Shown: positions 1-10,900 of the stretch, piece by piece | Position numbering within the stretch: the stretch's first letter is position 1 | How the letters are laid out: each line of letters opens with the position of its first letter | Origin: Atrichornis clamosus | Lineage: Eukaryota > Chordata > Aves > Passeriformes > Menuridae | DNA length: 64,000 nt | Direction: 5' to 3' | Assembly: GCA_013400975.1 (NCBI GenBank) | Contig: WBMZ01004650.1 | Span: forward strand, 1 to 64,000 | The notes under the pieces: model-generated | Told to the model about the DNA's origin: nothing | The model's database searches: none | What the model saw: the letters and a program-made list of their open reading frames with translations, nothing else | Program-made: the position numbers and the translations under genes

Positions 1-46
1 ATCGCGCGCTCTCCCTTCTCTTCCGGCGGGGCGGGCGCTCGGCGCC

Positions 47-123
47 ATGGGGCGGCGGCGGCGGCTGCTGGCGGCGGCGGAGCGGCTGGCGGGGGCCTGC
101 CCGGGACAGGCGCGATTCCTGCT
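47..123 (+). CDS. C18orf21: C18orf21 coding exon 1
   Basis: Encodes residues 1-25 plus two bases of codon 26, an Arg/Ala/Leu-rich N-terminus followed by the conserved CPGQARFL. The donor is CT|GTAAGG at 124. Read without splicing, the frame hits TAA at once (125-127), so the splice is required. Confidence 0.88.
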
Positions 124-3100
124 GTAAGGAGCCGCGGCGGAGCGGGGATGAGGTGGTGGGAGAGCCCGGTGGTGACGCACGGGGTGTCCCCGCCCGGTGC
201 CGGTGGCCGCGCCCTGACGCTTTCCCTCTCTCCCGCGCAGGTGGACGCTACGCAACTCCCGAGGCGAGTGAGGGGCCCCGGGCGCAGGCGGTGGTGCCGG
301 GGCCGGAGGAGAGGGCTTCGGAGCCGGGCGCCCCGTGAGCCCGGTGCGCTCCAGCGGAGGCTCCTGCGGTGGGAGAACAGGAGTGTGGCCCTGGGAATGC
401 CGGCTTTCGCTTTTCCTCTGTTTCCCCTTCCCCCTGCGCTGCCCCCGCAGGGCTGTGCCGGGCTGTGCTTCGAGGCTGCCGGAAGGAATGGCGAGCTTGC
501 CAGGGAGCAGGGCCCAGGTGTTCCTCAGGGGTTTAGGGAGAAGCGTCCGAGTCCAGCTCTGGCAGCAGGAGCCAATAAGGCAGATGCAGGAGCGTGCCTC
601 TTACTAGGTCTGAGATTTGTCTCAAAGCGTTTCTTCGTCCCAGCCCGAGGTCCCGTCATCTTCACGCACTTAGAACAGGCAAAGAGCTTTACAAGGCTTT
701 GATGTCCCTGATGTGGCAGAAGAGTGTGCCTACATGGAGCTCCGTGCAGAATTGTGAGCCTCCGATGTCAAAGATTTTTTAGGAAGGAATTGCATTTTTT
801 CAAGAAAATCTACAATTACATATTGTGTAAACTTGTTCCATGCATAAAATTCGCCTGAATTGTGCTCAGCTGAGCACATACTGGTGCTCAGCTTCCTCAT
901 GTGTTCTAGTGTTACTTAAACGTAAGAACATGTGCCTAGGTAATGTTAAAATTGAAACACACCGTTTTAAAGTTTGATTATAAAACATAACTATTTCATC
1001 CTTTTACCTTCATTTACCCATAGCTGATGAACGCGGACTAGAAGGGGTATGTCCTTACTGCTTCCAGTTCCTGGTTCCTGACAGCTACCGGGTGCGTCTC
1101 AAGCCAAAGATGAAAGTGACTCCACAGATAGAGAAAGTTCTTATACGAGAGGCAAAGAACCATAAACTTAACATGAAGCAGACAAAGCTTTTGAAGAAGT
1201 ACAAGGAGTCAAGAAGCATTCTGGTAAGGACATTTATTTGGAACTGACAAGTACATGATATTTCCCTAAATTTCATGTCCCTATTTCAGTATCATAAAAA
1301 AGAAGATACAGAAACCTTTCTCTTAGAGGAGGAGCCCACACATTTCTTTTCCATGAGCACATTACTCTTCCTTTCTTTTGGTAATAACTTCTGTTCATAA
1401 ACAACATTTTTAAAATTTACCCCCATGCTAGATTATGAAGACAATGACAAGCGCAGTAAGATTTTCTCTCGTAAAAAAACCCCATGACCCCACATGTCAG
1501 AGAAGCTACACAAACAGCTTGTTTACTGCCTTTGTTCAGTTTTATCAGTTGTTAAATTGAACAAATATGTTTTGACACAAGCTTTACTTCATGTATTTCA
1601 GCAGACTCTCGTGGCTACATCAGATTATTGTTACCTTCTGTATTAATAGAATTTTTAAAGTTTGTCTGAATATTACTGTTTATAGGAACTCTTTCAATAC
1701 TAAACCACAGAGGTAGTTTCAACAACTGGATGTTTTTCTTGAGGCTTCAGTTATTTTTCCTAAAGGATTTAATTACTATTTGAAGAATAATACTATATGT
1801 TTAATCTAGTGTTGCCAAGGTGTGTTCTAATTTTAAAACAGGTTATGTGAACCGTTGTTGTAATAAATGAGACAGCACTCTAAAGTGCCCACCAGGTGCT
1901 GACACACTTGGTATTTTCTCGGGTGAGAGTCTCTTGGCTTGGGGAGTAAATTTTGTGAAACCAAAAATTCCTAAAGAGTCAATAAAACAAAATTAACCTG
2001 AGGAAATACCACCAAGGTTCTTGGCTGTCAGAGCAAAGTAAGACACTCTATAAAGACACTCTCCCCAAATTGTACATCATAGTTCAGCTTCAGAAAGGAC
2101 ATCTTAAAAGCTTCTCCACCCAGAGGGTGATTGGGCCTTTGAACAGGCTCCCCAGGGAAGTGGTCACAGCAGGAGCCTGACAGAGTTCAAGAAGCATTTG
2201 TCAACACTCCCAGGGACATGGTGTGACTTATGGGGTGTCCTGTACCAGGCCAGGAGTTGGACTTTGATGATGCTTGTGGGTCCCTTGCAACTCAGGATAC
2301 TCTGTGATTCTGTGAGCTGAAATCTTTGCTCTATTTTTCTGGGCACACCAACGTTTAGGGTACATTGAGAACTGTCTCTTTAAGCAACTGATGAACAGAA
2401 CAGTGTTCTATGAAGTGATGATGGACTCTTAGACTCGGTCTGTAGCTGAAGAGGGTTTGTAGGGGCACACTGTACATTCTTATGAATAGTTTAAAATTCA
2501 GTTTAAATTGGTCCAGTGTAAACTCTGGGTAATATTTTGATCTTGGTATGCAATTACAGTTTGCTGTACTTGTGTTCCGTTCAGTTTGCATTTGTCCTGT
2601 GGATTAGGATTTAAGTGTTTCTTAAATCTTTAAAATGCTGTCAGCAACTGGCAGGTTTCAAAATTAGCAGTGGAGATCCCTGTAATCCGATACGTGAGAC
2701 TTGTGAAAATGAAATAGAAGTGTGGTTGGAAATTAAAGCTAGCAACAATGTGACAGGTTGTGCCTGTCTGATACCTTTCTTAGCAAGTTGAACTTGATTT
2801 TAAACTGCTTCCACCATGAAAAGGTACATAACATAGGGACTGTTTCAGGGCTTTAAAGACTTCTGGAGTTGACTGCTGATCCAGTTCAGGAAATGGAAAT
2901 TAGCTGTGAAGTGCTATGATTAATCCAGTAATTACTCCATTGTAAAGTGGTCAATTCCATTTACATTCCACAGTGTCACTGCTAAGTCACCATGTGATGC
3001 TGAGTTTCTTTCCTACCTGAATTTCATTTAGAAGAACTAAAAATACATCAATACCTGAGCAGTACAAGTTAATGCTATTTCTTTTTTTTAGTTCCTTAGG

Positions 3101-4870
3101 CTGACAAAATAATGTCTAGAGAAAGTCAAAACACTTAAATGAAAACGTTTCATTTCAGCATCTCTAAAGGTAATTCTTACTAAACAATCTGAATTTAGTT
3201 AAATTTACACACTTTGAAATGAAGACTGATTTGGTGTAGATGTTTTCAAAACTGCTTAGACATTTTTGTGACAGTCTTTTGAGTATGTTTTTTTAACCAG
3301 AAACATCACGTAACTGTTTTTCTCTCAGTCTAATTGTGTGCCTCCGAAAGTTGTCTGGCTGTATTACTCTCATATCTCTTAATATGAGTAGTTGCCATGG
3401 CAGTAAGGGATATCTGGAATATCTGACAGTCTCTGTGACTGTGTGACATGATTTGTTCGGATGCACCTTTCAGCTTACTGTGCTGCTGGAAGTTCCCTGC
3501 AGCCGAGAAGCACAGAAAGTGTCCTTTGTTTAGAATTTCCTCCTTACTGTAGTAAATACATTTGCCCTAATACAAAGCTTCGTCTTTGTTCACTGAGATT
3601 TGCTATTATCAGTTAAATGGATGACTGTTTTGAGAGTTTGGTAGTTTAAATATTTTATCTCAAGATTCCCTGAAAAGTGTGCAGTATAACTCCATCGGGG
3701 GTGGAATACACGAACGACTTTAGATGACACATTATATCATGGTTTTTAGCCAAATACCTAATGTAGCAGCTCAGGTGCTGTTTCATCTCTCTGTCTTGGC
3801 AGGGTTGTTTTCTGTCTTTTACTGTACAATGTTACACTCAGAGTTAAGGGTCTCCTGAAATTAGTTGCTCGGGAATTGGAGTAATTTGTGGATAAACCCA
3901 TAGGATGTGTTTGGCTTAAGAAGCCTGAATTAAAATACTAGTTATTAAGTATATATTACTTTTTAATATCTCATGTTTTACTCAAGCAAATATTTAATTT
4001 GTGTCATGGTATTTGAAGAACAGTTTGGATATTCTTATAATGGCTTTATAACAAAGATGGAAAGACTGAAAGAAGGCTTGGTATTTTCTTTCTTCTCTCC
4101 ATAGCTGGTTACTTGCAAATCTTGCAACAAAACAACAAGACATTATGGTAAAAGCAGGGCTTTTCTGGCAAGCAAAACACAAAGTTCTGGCACTCCAGGT
4201 ATTAAATCTAGCCTGAAGACACCAGATGTAAAAATTCAATCTGCAAAGAAAATGACACCTGCAAGCTGCAGTAGGTTGGGATCTAAAGGGAACAGTCCCT
4301 CGTCACTTCCCAGGTACGAGTTCCTCTCCTATTTGAAGAAGCCCTTTGCCAAGTAGAGTGTATTACATCTTCTTGATTTTAGATCAGTCATTTAATAAAC
4401 TTTAAATTGATAACTAAGTATGTTTCCCAGTGTTATGGTTAAGGAGATAAATTTTAACTTTCTAACCTTTAAAATAAAACATTCTCATGAAAAGCCACTG
4501 TGTGCAAAGAATGCCCAATTATGCTTGTGTCACTAATGTGATATGTCTCTTAAAATCTGCATTAAAAAGTTACACTTCTGACTGCTCACTTGCACATGAG
4601 AATACGGTATTAATCTTGAAAATTTTTCACTCAAATGATATATGTGTGCTTTCACAGTTACTTTATGTTAATAATGATTTCTCCCCTTTAAGAAATTTGA
4701 GTCTTTTGTTTTTCAGGACACGTGAACCTGGACAGGCAACAACCAACTCTGCTTCCAAGACTCCCCGAAACACTAAATTTCACTTCTCTAAGCTAAAACG
4801 GATGCTCGACCTAGAAGAAAAAGAGAAAAGCCAGAAGGCAGATTTCAAAACCTTCTTGACTTTACTTTAG
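47..4870 (+). CDS. C18orf21: C18orf21 homologue (RNase MRP subunit RMP24), complete CDS in 5 exons
   Basis: Exons 47-123, 241-263, 1024-1223, 4105-4313 and 4717-4870 join into an open frame of 220 codons plus TAG, equal to the length I recall for the human protein. The ATG at 47 has G at -3 and +4, and the next residues lead into a conserved CPGQAR-FLLW segment. Two cysteine pairs, CPYC (residues 43-46) and CKSC (104-107), form the zinc ribbon typical of the Rpp21/Snm1-like family; between them is a basic stretch. The C-terminal third is Ser/Thr/Lys-rich and low complexity, ending in a conserved hydrophobic tail, FKTFLTLL. Established knowledge: the human protein is reported as a nucleolar RNase MRP-specific subunit (RMP24) needed for pre-rRNA processing. 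The gene is convergent with RPRD1A, as in human. Intron 2 uses a GC donor. Identity is secure; exon 2 boundaries are the least certain part. Confidence 0.93.
241..263 (+). CDS. C18orf21: C18orf21 coding exon 2 (23-nt micro-exon)
   Basis: Acceptor CCCGCGCAG at 232-240. The 23-nt exon completes a Leu codon and adds WTLRNSR plus one base. With the exon ending at 263, the LLW-to-CPYC spacing equals 15 residues, the same as I recall for human. That spacing fixes the boundary and forces a GC donor (GAG|GCGAGT). Ending at the GT four bases later would give a stop codon at the start of exon 3. Confidence 0.75.
264..273 (+). promoter_or_regulatory. C18orf21: Non-canonical GC splice donor of intron 2 with competing GT donor 4 nt downstream
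   Basis: The exon/intron junction reads GAG|GCGAGTGAGG. The GC donor at 264-265 (GCGAGT) fits the strong consensus of GC-AG introns and preserves frame. The overlapping GTGAGG at 268-273 is a good canonical donor, but it would add 4 nt and create an immediate TGA in exon 3. Both are seen in the sequence; which one is used is inferred from reading frame. Confidence 0.7.
1024..1223 (+). CDS. C18orf21: C18orf21 coding exon 3
   Basis: Acceptor is CCCATAG at 1017-1023 after a pyrimidine-rich tract; donor is CTG|GTAAGG at 1224. Encodes the rest of codon 34 to residue 100, including the first zinc-ribbon half VCPYCFQFL and a long basic segment that includes VRLKPKMKVTPQIEKVL. Confidence 0.92.
1224..4104 (+). 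other. C18orf21: C18orf21 intron 3
   Basis: A 2.9-kb GT-AG intron, AT-rich with no coding signal. Its only recognisable content is a CR1 3' fragment at about 2105-2318. It ends in TTCTTTCTTCTCTCCATAG. Confidence 0.85.
2105..2318 (+). mobile_element. CR1 LINE 3'-end fragment (plus orientation)
   Basis: Contains the CR1 tail landmarks in order: an AACAGGCTCCCCAGGGAAGTGGT-like block split by mutations, a TTCAAGAAGCATTTG block, TTGGACTTTGATGATGCTTG, GGGTCCCTTGCAACTC, and a terminal ATTCTGTG-type octamer at about 2306-2316. It is 5'-truncated and diverged, with no coding capacity. It lies inside C18orf21 intron 3. Confidence 0.85.
4105..4313 (+). CDS. C18orf21: C18orf21 coding exon 4
   Basis: Acceptor CTCTCCATAG at 4095-4104, donor CCCAG|GTACGA at 4314. 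Encodes residues 101-169 plus two bases, starting LVTCKSCNKTTRHYGKSRAF (second zinc-ribbon half) and continuing into a Ser/Lys-rich linker with conserved SLKTP. Confidence 0.93.
4314..4716 (+). other. C18orf21: C18orf21 intron 4
   Basis: A 403-nt GT-AG intron ending in TTTTGTTTTTCAG. AT-rich; nothing else recognised. Confidence 0.85.
4717..4870 (+). CDS. C18orf21: C18orf21 coding exon 5 and stop
   Basis: Completes an Arg codon with exon 4 and encodes residues 171-220, including KFHFSKLKRMLDLEE and the C-terminal KADFKTFLTLL. Stop TAG is at 4868-4870. An upstream in-frame ATG in the intron is irrelevant because the exon joins exon 4 in phase. Confidence 0.93.
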
Positions 4871-4889
4871 TTATATATAATTTCAAAGT

Positions 4890-4910
4890 AATAAAGATTA
4901 CAGCAATAAA
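4890..4910 (+). terminator. C18orf21: C18orf21 poly(A) signals
   Basis: Two AATAAA hexamers, at 4890-4895 and 4905-4910, lie 20-40 nt after the stop codon. They are followed by a GT/T-containing stretch (TATTGTTCCAGTTTTAG). This predicts a very short 3' UTR of about 50-70 nt. Confidence 0.75.
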
Positions 4911-6032
4911 TATTGTTCCAGTTTTAGTAAATCAACAACGTGATTTCTTTAAAACGCAGGGGAACAGCTTGTGCCTTGTGAAAGCATAGATCATATATTT
5001 TAGGAGCAAGCTCTGTTTCTAAGGGGAGTGTTTGTCTGCCAGAGGGAAATGAGAAGATAGCCAGTTTAATATGCTTGGGAATCTTGAACATGTTCTGCAG
5101 TTTCTGATGGCCCAAGAGTTAAAAGATGGGATTTACCCTTTGAGGAAGCTGATGGTCCACCAGGACCAACAGACAGGCTGGCTGACTGGAAGGCAATGTA
5201 AGATAATTCATCACAACAGAATTTAAAAAATTTCACACCTGGTTTGCCCGTTTGAGTAAAACAAAGACACTTTCACTGGCACCTTCTGCAGGTACAGTAT
5301 TTTACAACGGTCTAGTGCAGCTGTGACAATTTAAGTGCAGCCTTTAAAAAGGTTCCAAAATAACTTTTTAAGACAGCACTCATATACAGAGAGAAGACAT
5401 ATCACCAGATTTAAATTTCTTAATTTTCATGAGGATGTTCTCTGTGATTTGGATTACAGATGGTACTGGTTCCAGGATAACACAGCACCTTGGAAAACTG
5501 CAGTCTGGTGTGGGAGGCTGTCAATACAGACTGACAGCTCCACGCTAGTCTGCTATCAGCACCCTGATCTGTTACTGATACAGCAGTGGCACGGTCACAA
5601 GAATAGGTGGTGTTTCCCTTCCAATTGCTCTGGTGCTACCAAAATGGGTCACTTTTGTCTCACTGAAAAATTACTACAGAAAGAACCTCTTTTTAAAGTG
5701 TCTTTTGGTTTTGTCAGGCTTCGGAGTTGCTGCCTTCCTGGACTTCAGTCAGGAAAACTAGTTTTGCCCTGGACACTAGGGAAGTCGTTGCACCAAAATG
5801 TTTTGATGGGAAAAGACGATTGTCAAGATTAAAGCTGTCTCCAGTGTCAGATTCTCAGTTTAAGTTTGGCACAGAGATGAGAGAGGATGGTATGAAGTTA
5901 CTGTTGGGACCAAGGTTACAGCCTCTCCTGCATTGTCTGCAGTGATATTTCTGCAAATGGTGCTTCAGACTTCCCTCTGAAAAAGAGAGCCAATTAGTTA
6001 AAAACATTTACATTCTTGGATTTAAAGGTCTG

Positions 6033-6070
6033 TATTTTGGGGCTTTTTTGTTTTGTTTGGGGTTTTTTGG
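6033..6070. repeat. G/T-rich low-complexity tract
   Basis: Runs of T interrupted by GGGG (TTTTGGGG, then TTTTTTG, TTTTG, TTTGGGG, TTTTTTGG). The complement has the same character as the A/C-rich tracts at 30.2 and 31.3 kb. No function is evident. Confidence 0.7.
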
Positions 6071-7159
6071 CTAGTCTAATGAATAGTTTCCCTTAAGTGC
6101 ATTCAGTCTCAATGAAGATGGCTTAAAAAATAGGACAAGCAAATAACTGGGAAGGCTGGGAAGCAGTCCAGGGCAGGGGAAAGTAGTTTGTTGTAAATGG
6201 TACTTAGATCCTCAGAGATTGGCATGTAACCTTTTTATATCTCTTGTACGCTTGCACAATAACTGAAAGGTTCACTGCTCTTTGTACCTGATGTACACAT
6301 AGGATCAAATGAACTGCCATTCTTTGATCAAAATACCAGCCTTGGAGTGATGCCTTTTCCAATGCAGAACTTGGCATTAATTCACCTGTTGCTGTATTTA
6401 CGCTTCAGTCCTCTGGAAAAATATTTCATCTTGTTGACGGAAAATGTGCATTGCACAAAGTATTTGAAAAAACAAATGTTGCAATAAATTTTACTATTAA
6501 AAGTACACACAGCAGGTACTGCTGTGGCTCCCATGAGGCCTATGCGAAACCAGCACAGGCATCTGCTGTTTCAAGGTGCCCCACCATTAAGGTGTTTGCT
6601 AGATCAAAGCACATCTCCCAGTTCTGTTTACCGTGCTTCTTATGAGAACCCTTTGTGGTCTCAAGAGTGCACTCCTTTTGGATAAAACTACAGATAAGGG
6701 ATAAAAGACATGGAGCGGGGAACACAACCAGTGTGCTGGGAAAGCTGATGGGCGATACATCCACAGGATCACAGGAGAGCTTGTCTAAACTGCACATCTC
6801 CAGAAAGTGTATTATGGGTGGCAGGCACTGGCCTACAGGTGTATTACTACTGCAGCACATTACTTGTTAACACAGAGAGAGTCTTGTCATGCTCCAAACA
6901 ACATCTTTTTTCCTTTGGAATTACCAGAGTTGTCAGATATGTCCAGATGTGTTGTCAAAAGGATTGTTATTGTGAGCTATTAGACCTTATTCTGGGAAGA
7001 AAGGAAAAAGGTCATTCAGCATGTGCCTTTCCTTGTTTTACAAGTGTGCTTCAAAATGCTGGGTAGAAATAATCTCCAGTGCTTTTATGTTATTTCTAAG
7101 CCTTTAATGCAGTCTTTTTCTGTTACTGGGCTTTCACAGAATTGGTGTATTGAAAGACA

Positions 7160-7290
7160 TACCCATACAGACACACATAGGTGTGTGTATATATGTATCT
7201 CTCTATACATAACATATATAGGTATATACATACACACACATACATCAGAGGCATATATGCAGACACACGTTACACACACATATATGCATC
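7160..7290. repeat. CA/TG/TA compound microsatellite
   Basis: A degenerate mix of ACACAC, GTGTGT, TATATA and ATACAT units over about 130 bp. A GTGTGTATATATGTAT block (7183-7198) is roughly complementary to ATATACATACACACAC (7224-7239), so the tract can fold back on itself. Confidence 0.85.
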
Positions 7291-7452
7291 TCATTCACTC
7301 TTCTTTCAGAATACATTACCCTCCTGTACCTGATGAAACACTGAAGGTTAACTGTTGGCTGCAAAAGACTATTGCTGAACCTCCCCGTCAAACCTCCAGC
7401 TGTGGCCACCTTTGTGTTTGAAGAGCTGGAAGAACAACTCCAGAGAGGAAAC

Positions 7453-7476
7453 GCCCTCACTGATTTCAGTGAGGGC
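7453..7476. repeat. Perfect 10-bp inverted repeat with 4-nt loop
   Basis: GCCCTCACTG, loop ATTT, then CAGTGAGGGC: a perfect GC-rich stem-loop. It lies about 450 bp beyond the predicted RPRD1A poly(A) site. It could be a remnant of an old palindrome-bearing amniote repeat; there is no oligo-U tract to suggest a terminator. Confidence 0.8.
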
Positions 7477-7904
7477 AGAACTTCACCCAGACTTTGTAAA
7501 GCATGACCAAGAAAGTCTCTGTTAAGCACAGAGTCCTGTGCAGAGGCATTTGATTAGAGTGAGAGCTATTTCTCAGCTCATACAAATTCTACTGGGCAAT
7601 GTATGTGTATCATTGGCAGTAACAGTGTCATATCATATTGAAAATGTTACAAAGAGTGTCTTAAAATAACCAGCTCAACTAAATTTACAGTTCTAGAGAC
7701 AGGACTTCAGATCCGTTGATGCACTGCTTCCTCACCGAAAATTGTCACACTAAATACAGAGAGTAATAAACCTTGAAATTAGTTATCAACCATTTCCTCA
7801 GCATCATCACTATGAGATCTTGGTTGACTCCTGAGCATAGGGAGTGGTTTACAGGAAAGTAATTTCCTACCACAAGATTGAGTAGGCAAGCAATAAACAA
7901 TAAT

Positions 7905-10900
7905 GTTCAAAAATGTTTTTACAACAATGTTTTATTAAATATGAAAGAGCGTAAATACAGGTGTTATTCTGAGGACATAAATTACACAAGGATTACAGGT
8001 TCTGTCAGAAAAGCACAATAATGAAACATCTTTACATTTCAAACTTTTCTTGTTAGCTTTTAACAAATGAGTCTATTTCTGTTGCAAACAAGTAATGAGT
8101 GCTATTGAACTGCAAATTCCCACAAAAACATCATGCTTAGTAGGATACTTTAACTATTGTAAATATGAAATCAGAATTAGATTCCTAAATAACACGATGG
8201 AAGAGATTTACTACTTAATCAAGATAAATGACACACTGAAATAGGAGTCGAGACAAAATTGGTCATTCATTAGAAAAAAAATTCCACTTCAGACACTACG
8301 TTTGAGTCTGTTTCCTTTACTTGCAGGAATAGTCACTGTGATTATATGTAATGAGCAGAACTGGCCCTAAATATTTATAAATGTAACCATCAAATTTTAG
8401 ACGTGCTAGTTTTCACTGATTTTCCCACTGAAAAAACCCAGCCCCACAGATCTATTTGCTTACGTTTCAAAAGGCTGACATCCAGCTCTTCTGTAGTGGG
8501 CCAATCAAGCCCGTGTGACTTCCATGTCCTCCATGGTCATCGGCACAGCTGGCCACTGCATCCTATGTATGTATTTTGGGTCATCATCAAAGTACCGGAC
8601 TGAGTTACCACTGACTTGTGAGAGCAGCATTATTCTGTGGAAGTCCTAACACAACGTCTTTTTACACTTCAGGTAAACAGGAATGTAATCTCATCATAAT
8701 GAAAGCTCTCAGCTTGACACTCGGAAGACCACTCGGATAAAATCCATAATAAGCATGTAGTGTGGGTTGTGTTGCTAGGGATTAACAGAGGTGCTTTAAT
8801 ATATTAATACAAACATTAACAGAGTGAATCAGACAAGCTAGTATTACTGCAGGCTGTAGTCTAATTTCCAAAAGAAGTAATGAAACATAATTTCTAAGAA
8901 TGGTTAATTTTTTAACTAAGGACTTCACATTTATTTTTAAAACCACACAAGTGGGGTAATATTCCTGATATCTTTCAAAACATTCTGCAAAAAACACAGC
9001 TTGAGCCTGCAAACACAAGAATACACACGCAGTCCCAGTGACCTCCAAGGTAAGCATTCTCATACTGCAAAGTGCTGCAGGAACCTCTTTGCTTTTTTTC
9101 AGAGAATGCTCAATGAAAGTGCAATATAGTGAAGCAAATAATCTAATTATTATGCTTTTATTATTAGATGAAAAATGTTCAGATATTTTATAATTGTGCC
9201 TTTTGTAGGGCAGGCATTCTTGTTTGCCTAGAGTCAGACCACATTAGAAGAAGTAGGCAGGGTATACCCACATATTTCCTTTCCCAGGGTAACAACACCC
9301 CAAAGCAGTTCTGTTGTACAATCCCACCTACAGATGAAACACTGTGCTGCCCAGTCTCACAGTTATTTCTGTTTTGATGGAAGCTGACATGTGGTTTGCT
9401 TTACATTTCCACCCAAGCATGTTCTCCCTTTCGGCTCCTAGGCACCCTACCTTTCCCCACCCCGCCTCTTTTCTTCCTGAGATGTCCGAAGTACGTACAT
9501 TAAGCTTTGGAACCTGAGAATTTGGAGGTACTTTTTGACTCTACAGGGCTGCATTTGTACCGTACCATGTTATCTCCTGCTATACTATTACAGTTAAAAT
9601 ATAAATCTTCTAACTACTTGATACCTGATGCCTTTCCCATATAAATAAAAAAAACCGTACCATTCAGCCACTAATAAATGACACTTCTCTAAGAGTGACC
9701 TTTGCCTTTCACAAGTCCTCTTTTCCAAACAAATATTGAGGGATCATTTTCAAAACCCCAGCTATGAAAAACTCCTTGAAGTAAACAATTTCACAGTAAA
9801 ATAAAGAAAAATATATCCAGAAAATAACACTCTCTCAAAATTAAAACTTATATACATCAAGAAGAAGTTGAGGTTTTTTCCTCATTCTTTTATCAGTTCT
9901 ACATTACCTGTAGATAAGTAATGTTACCACTAAGAGTTATGAATAGGAAAAACAAATCCAGTGAAGTAAGTGTGATGGCTTTTTTAAAACCTTTGAGAGA
10001 ACAAGAAAATTCAGCATTCAACTTTATTATTATAACTATTTTCAATTCAGGCAGCCAAAGACTGTTTAAGCTTAATTCCCTATGACTTTGAGTACCCAAG
10101 ACAGACCTTTCTGTGCAGTCTAATAAGCCTGGTCACTGCACTTATGACCACTTCTGGGTACAAATCAAGTATTCCATGGATGGGATTCAACCGTGACCTC
10201 AATGTTTATGCTTCCTGTTTTATGATTTGTTTTATAATTTTTAATAGATTAAGCAGGTTTAATATTTATCACAAATTTGGTGGTATTCTTTATCAAAACT
10301 GAGCTTTAACTGCAAGTCTAATGCATATACATGTGTAATAAGAATTTATGTGATGAGTTTAACATACTAAACCAGAAATATTTAAAACATTAAAACTGTA
10401 TCAGAACATTTTCTTATCAAGACCCTACGCTGAAAAGATGTCAATAGGTGTTATTTAATTTTGCATATTAGACTTAAACTAAAGAAACTAAATCCTCTGG
10501 ATTCATTATAGCCAGCTCTTTTTTTCCTATGGAGTGGAAAATTGCCACTCAAAACTTAGAAATCCTTGGACAGCTACTGAGCTCTGATGAACTATTTTGA
10601 GCACTCCTATTTGTCAGTCACAATTTTTTAGGAAATCAGTATTCTACATTGCATGCTATAGACTGCTCTGTCAACAGCTTGTACTATTATATTTTCAGGT
10701 TTTTTTCCCTACTTAACTGAGATCTAATTTGTGGCAACTTGCATGAGGAAAGATAACTGGGCTGAAATGCTTATGTCCAAGTGTATCTATTTTAAAGAGA
10801 AAGATTATTCTCCATTCACATTCAGCAAGTATTCTAGTGATTAGCCCTGTAGAAGTCAGTAACAAGTGACAGATAACTATCTTCAACAATTTCACTCCAG

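Larger units (their letters stand above)
1..340 (+). promoter_or_regulatory. C18orf21: CpG-island promoter and 5' end of C18orf21
   Basis: The first ~340 bases are very GC- and CpG-rich, unlike the AT-rich DNA after about 700. They contain exon 1, the short exon 2 and the starts of introns 1 and 2. Just before the start codon lie a pyrimidine-rich stretch (positions 11-24) and an ETS-type CTTCCGG (20-26). No TATA box is visible, as is usual for a housekeeping CpG-island promoter. The window begins inside this element, so its upstream half is missing. The transcription start cannot be fixed from sequence alone. Confidence 0.7.
4930..7900. other. Intergenic interval between convergent C18orf21 and RPRD1A
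   Basis: About 3 kb with no exon or known gene recognised. Open frames of 60-165 codons exist here, for example 5335-5832, but they match no family I know and lack splice or codon support. Distinct contents are a G/T-rich tract (6033-6070), a CA/TA microsatellite (7160-7290) and a perfect hairpin (7453-7476), listed separately. Confidence 0.6.

Noticed and set aside
268..273. GTGAGG as the main donor of C18orf21 exon 2
   Set aside because: Would add four bases and place TGA as the first full codon of exon 3. The GC donor restores both frame and family spacing.
148..702. 184-codon plus-strand frame in the first CpG island
   Set aside because: Overlaps the C18orf21 micro-exon in a different arrangement. 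It is Arg/Pro/Gly-rich from GC composition and resembles no known protein.
5335..5832. 165-codon plus-strand frame downstream of C18orf21
   Set aside because: No recognised family, lies after the poly(A) signals, composition like its surroundings, and no splice or conservation support.
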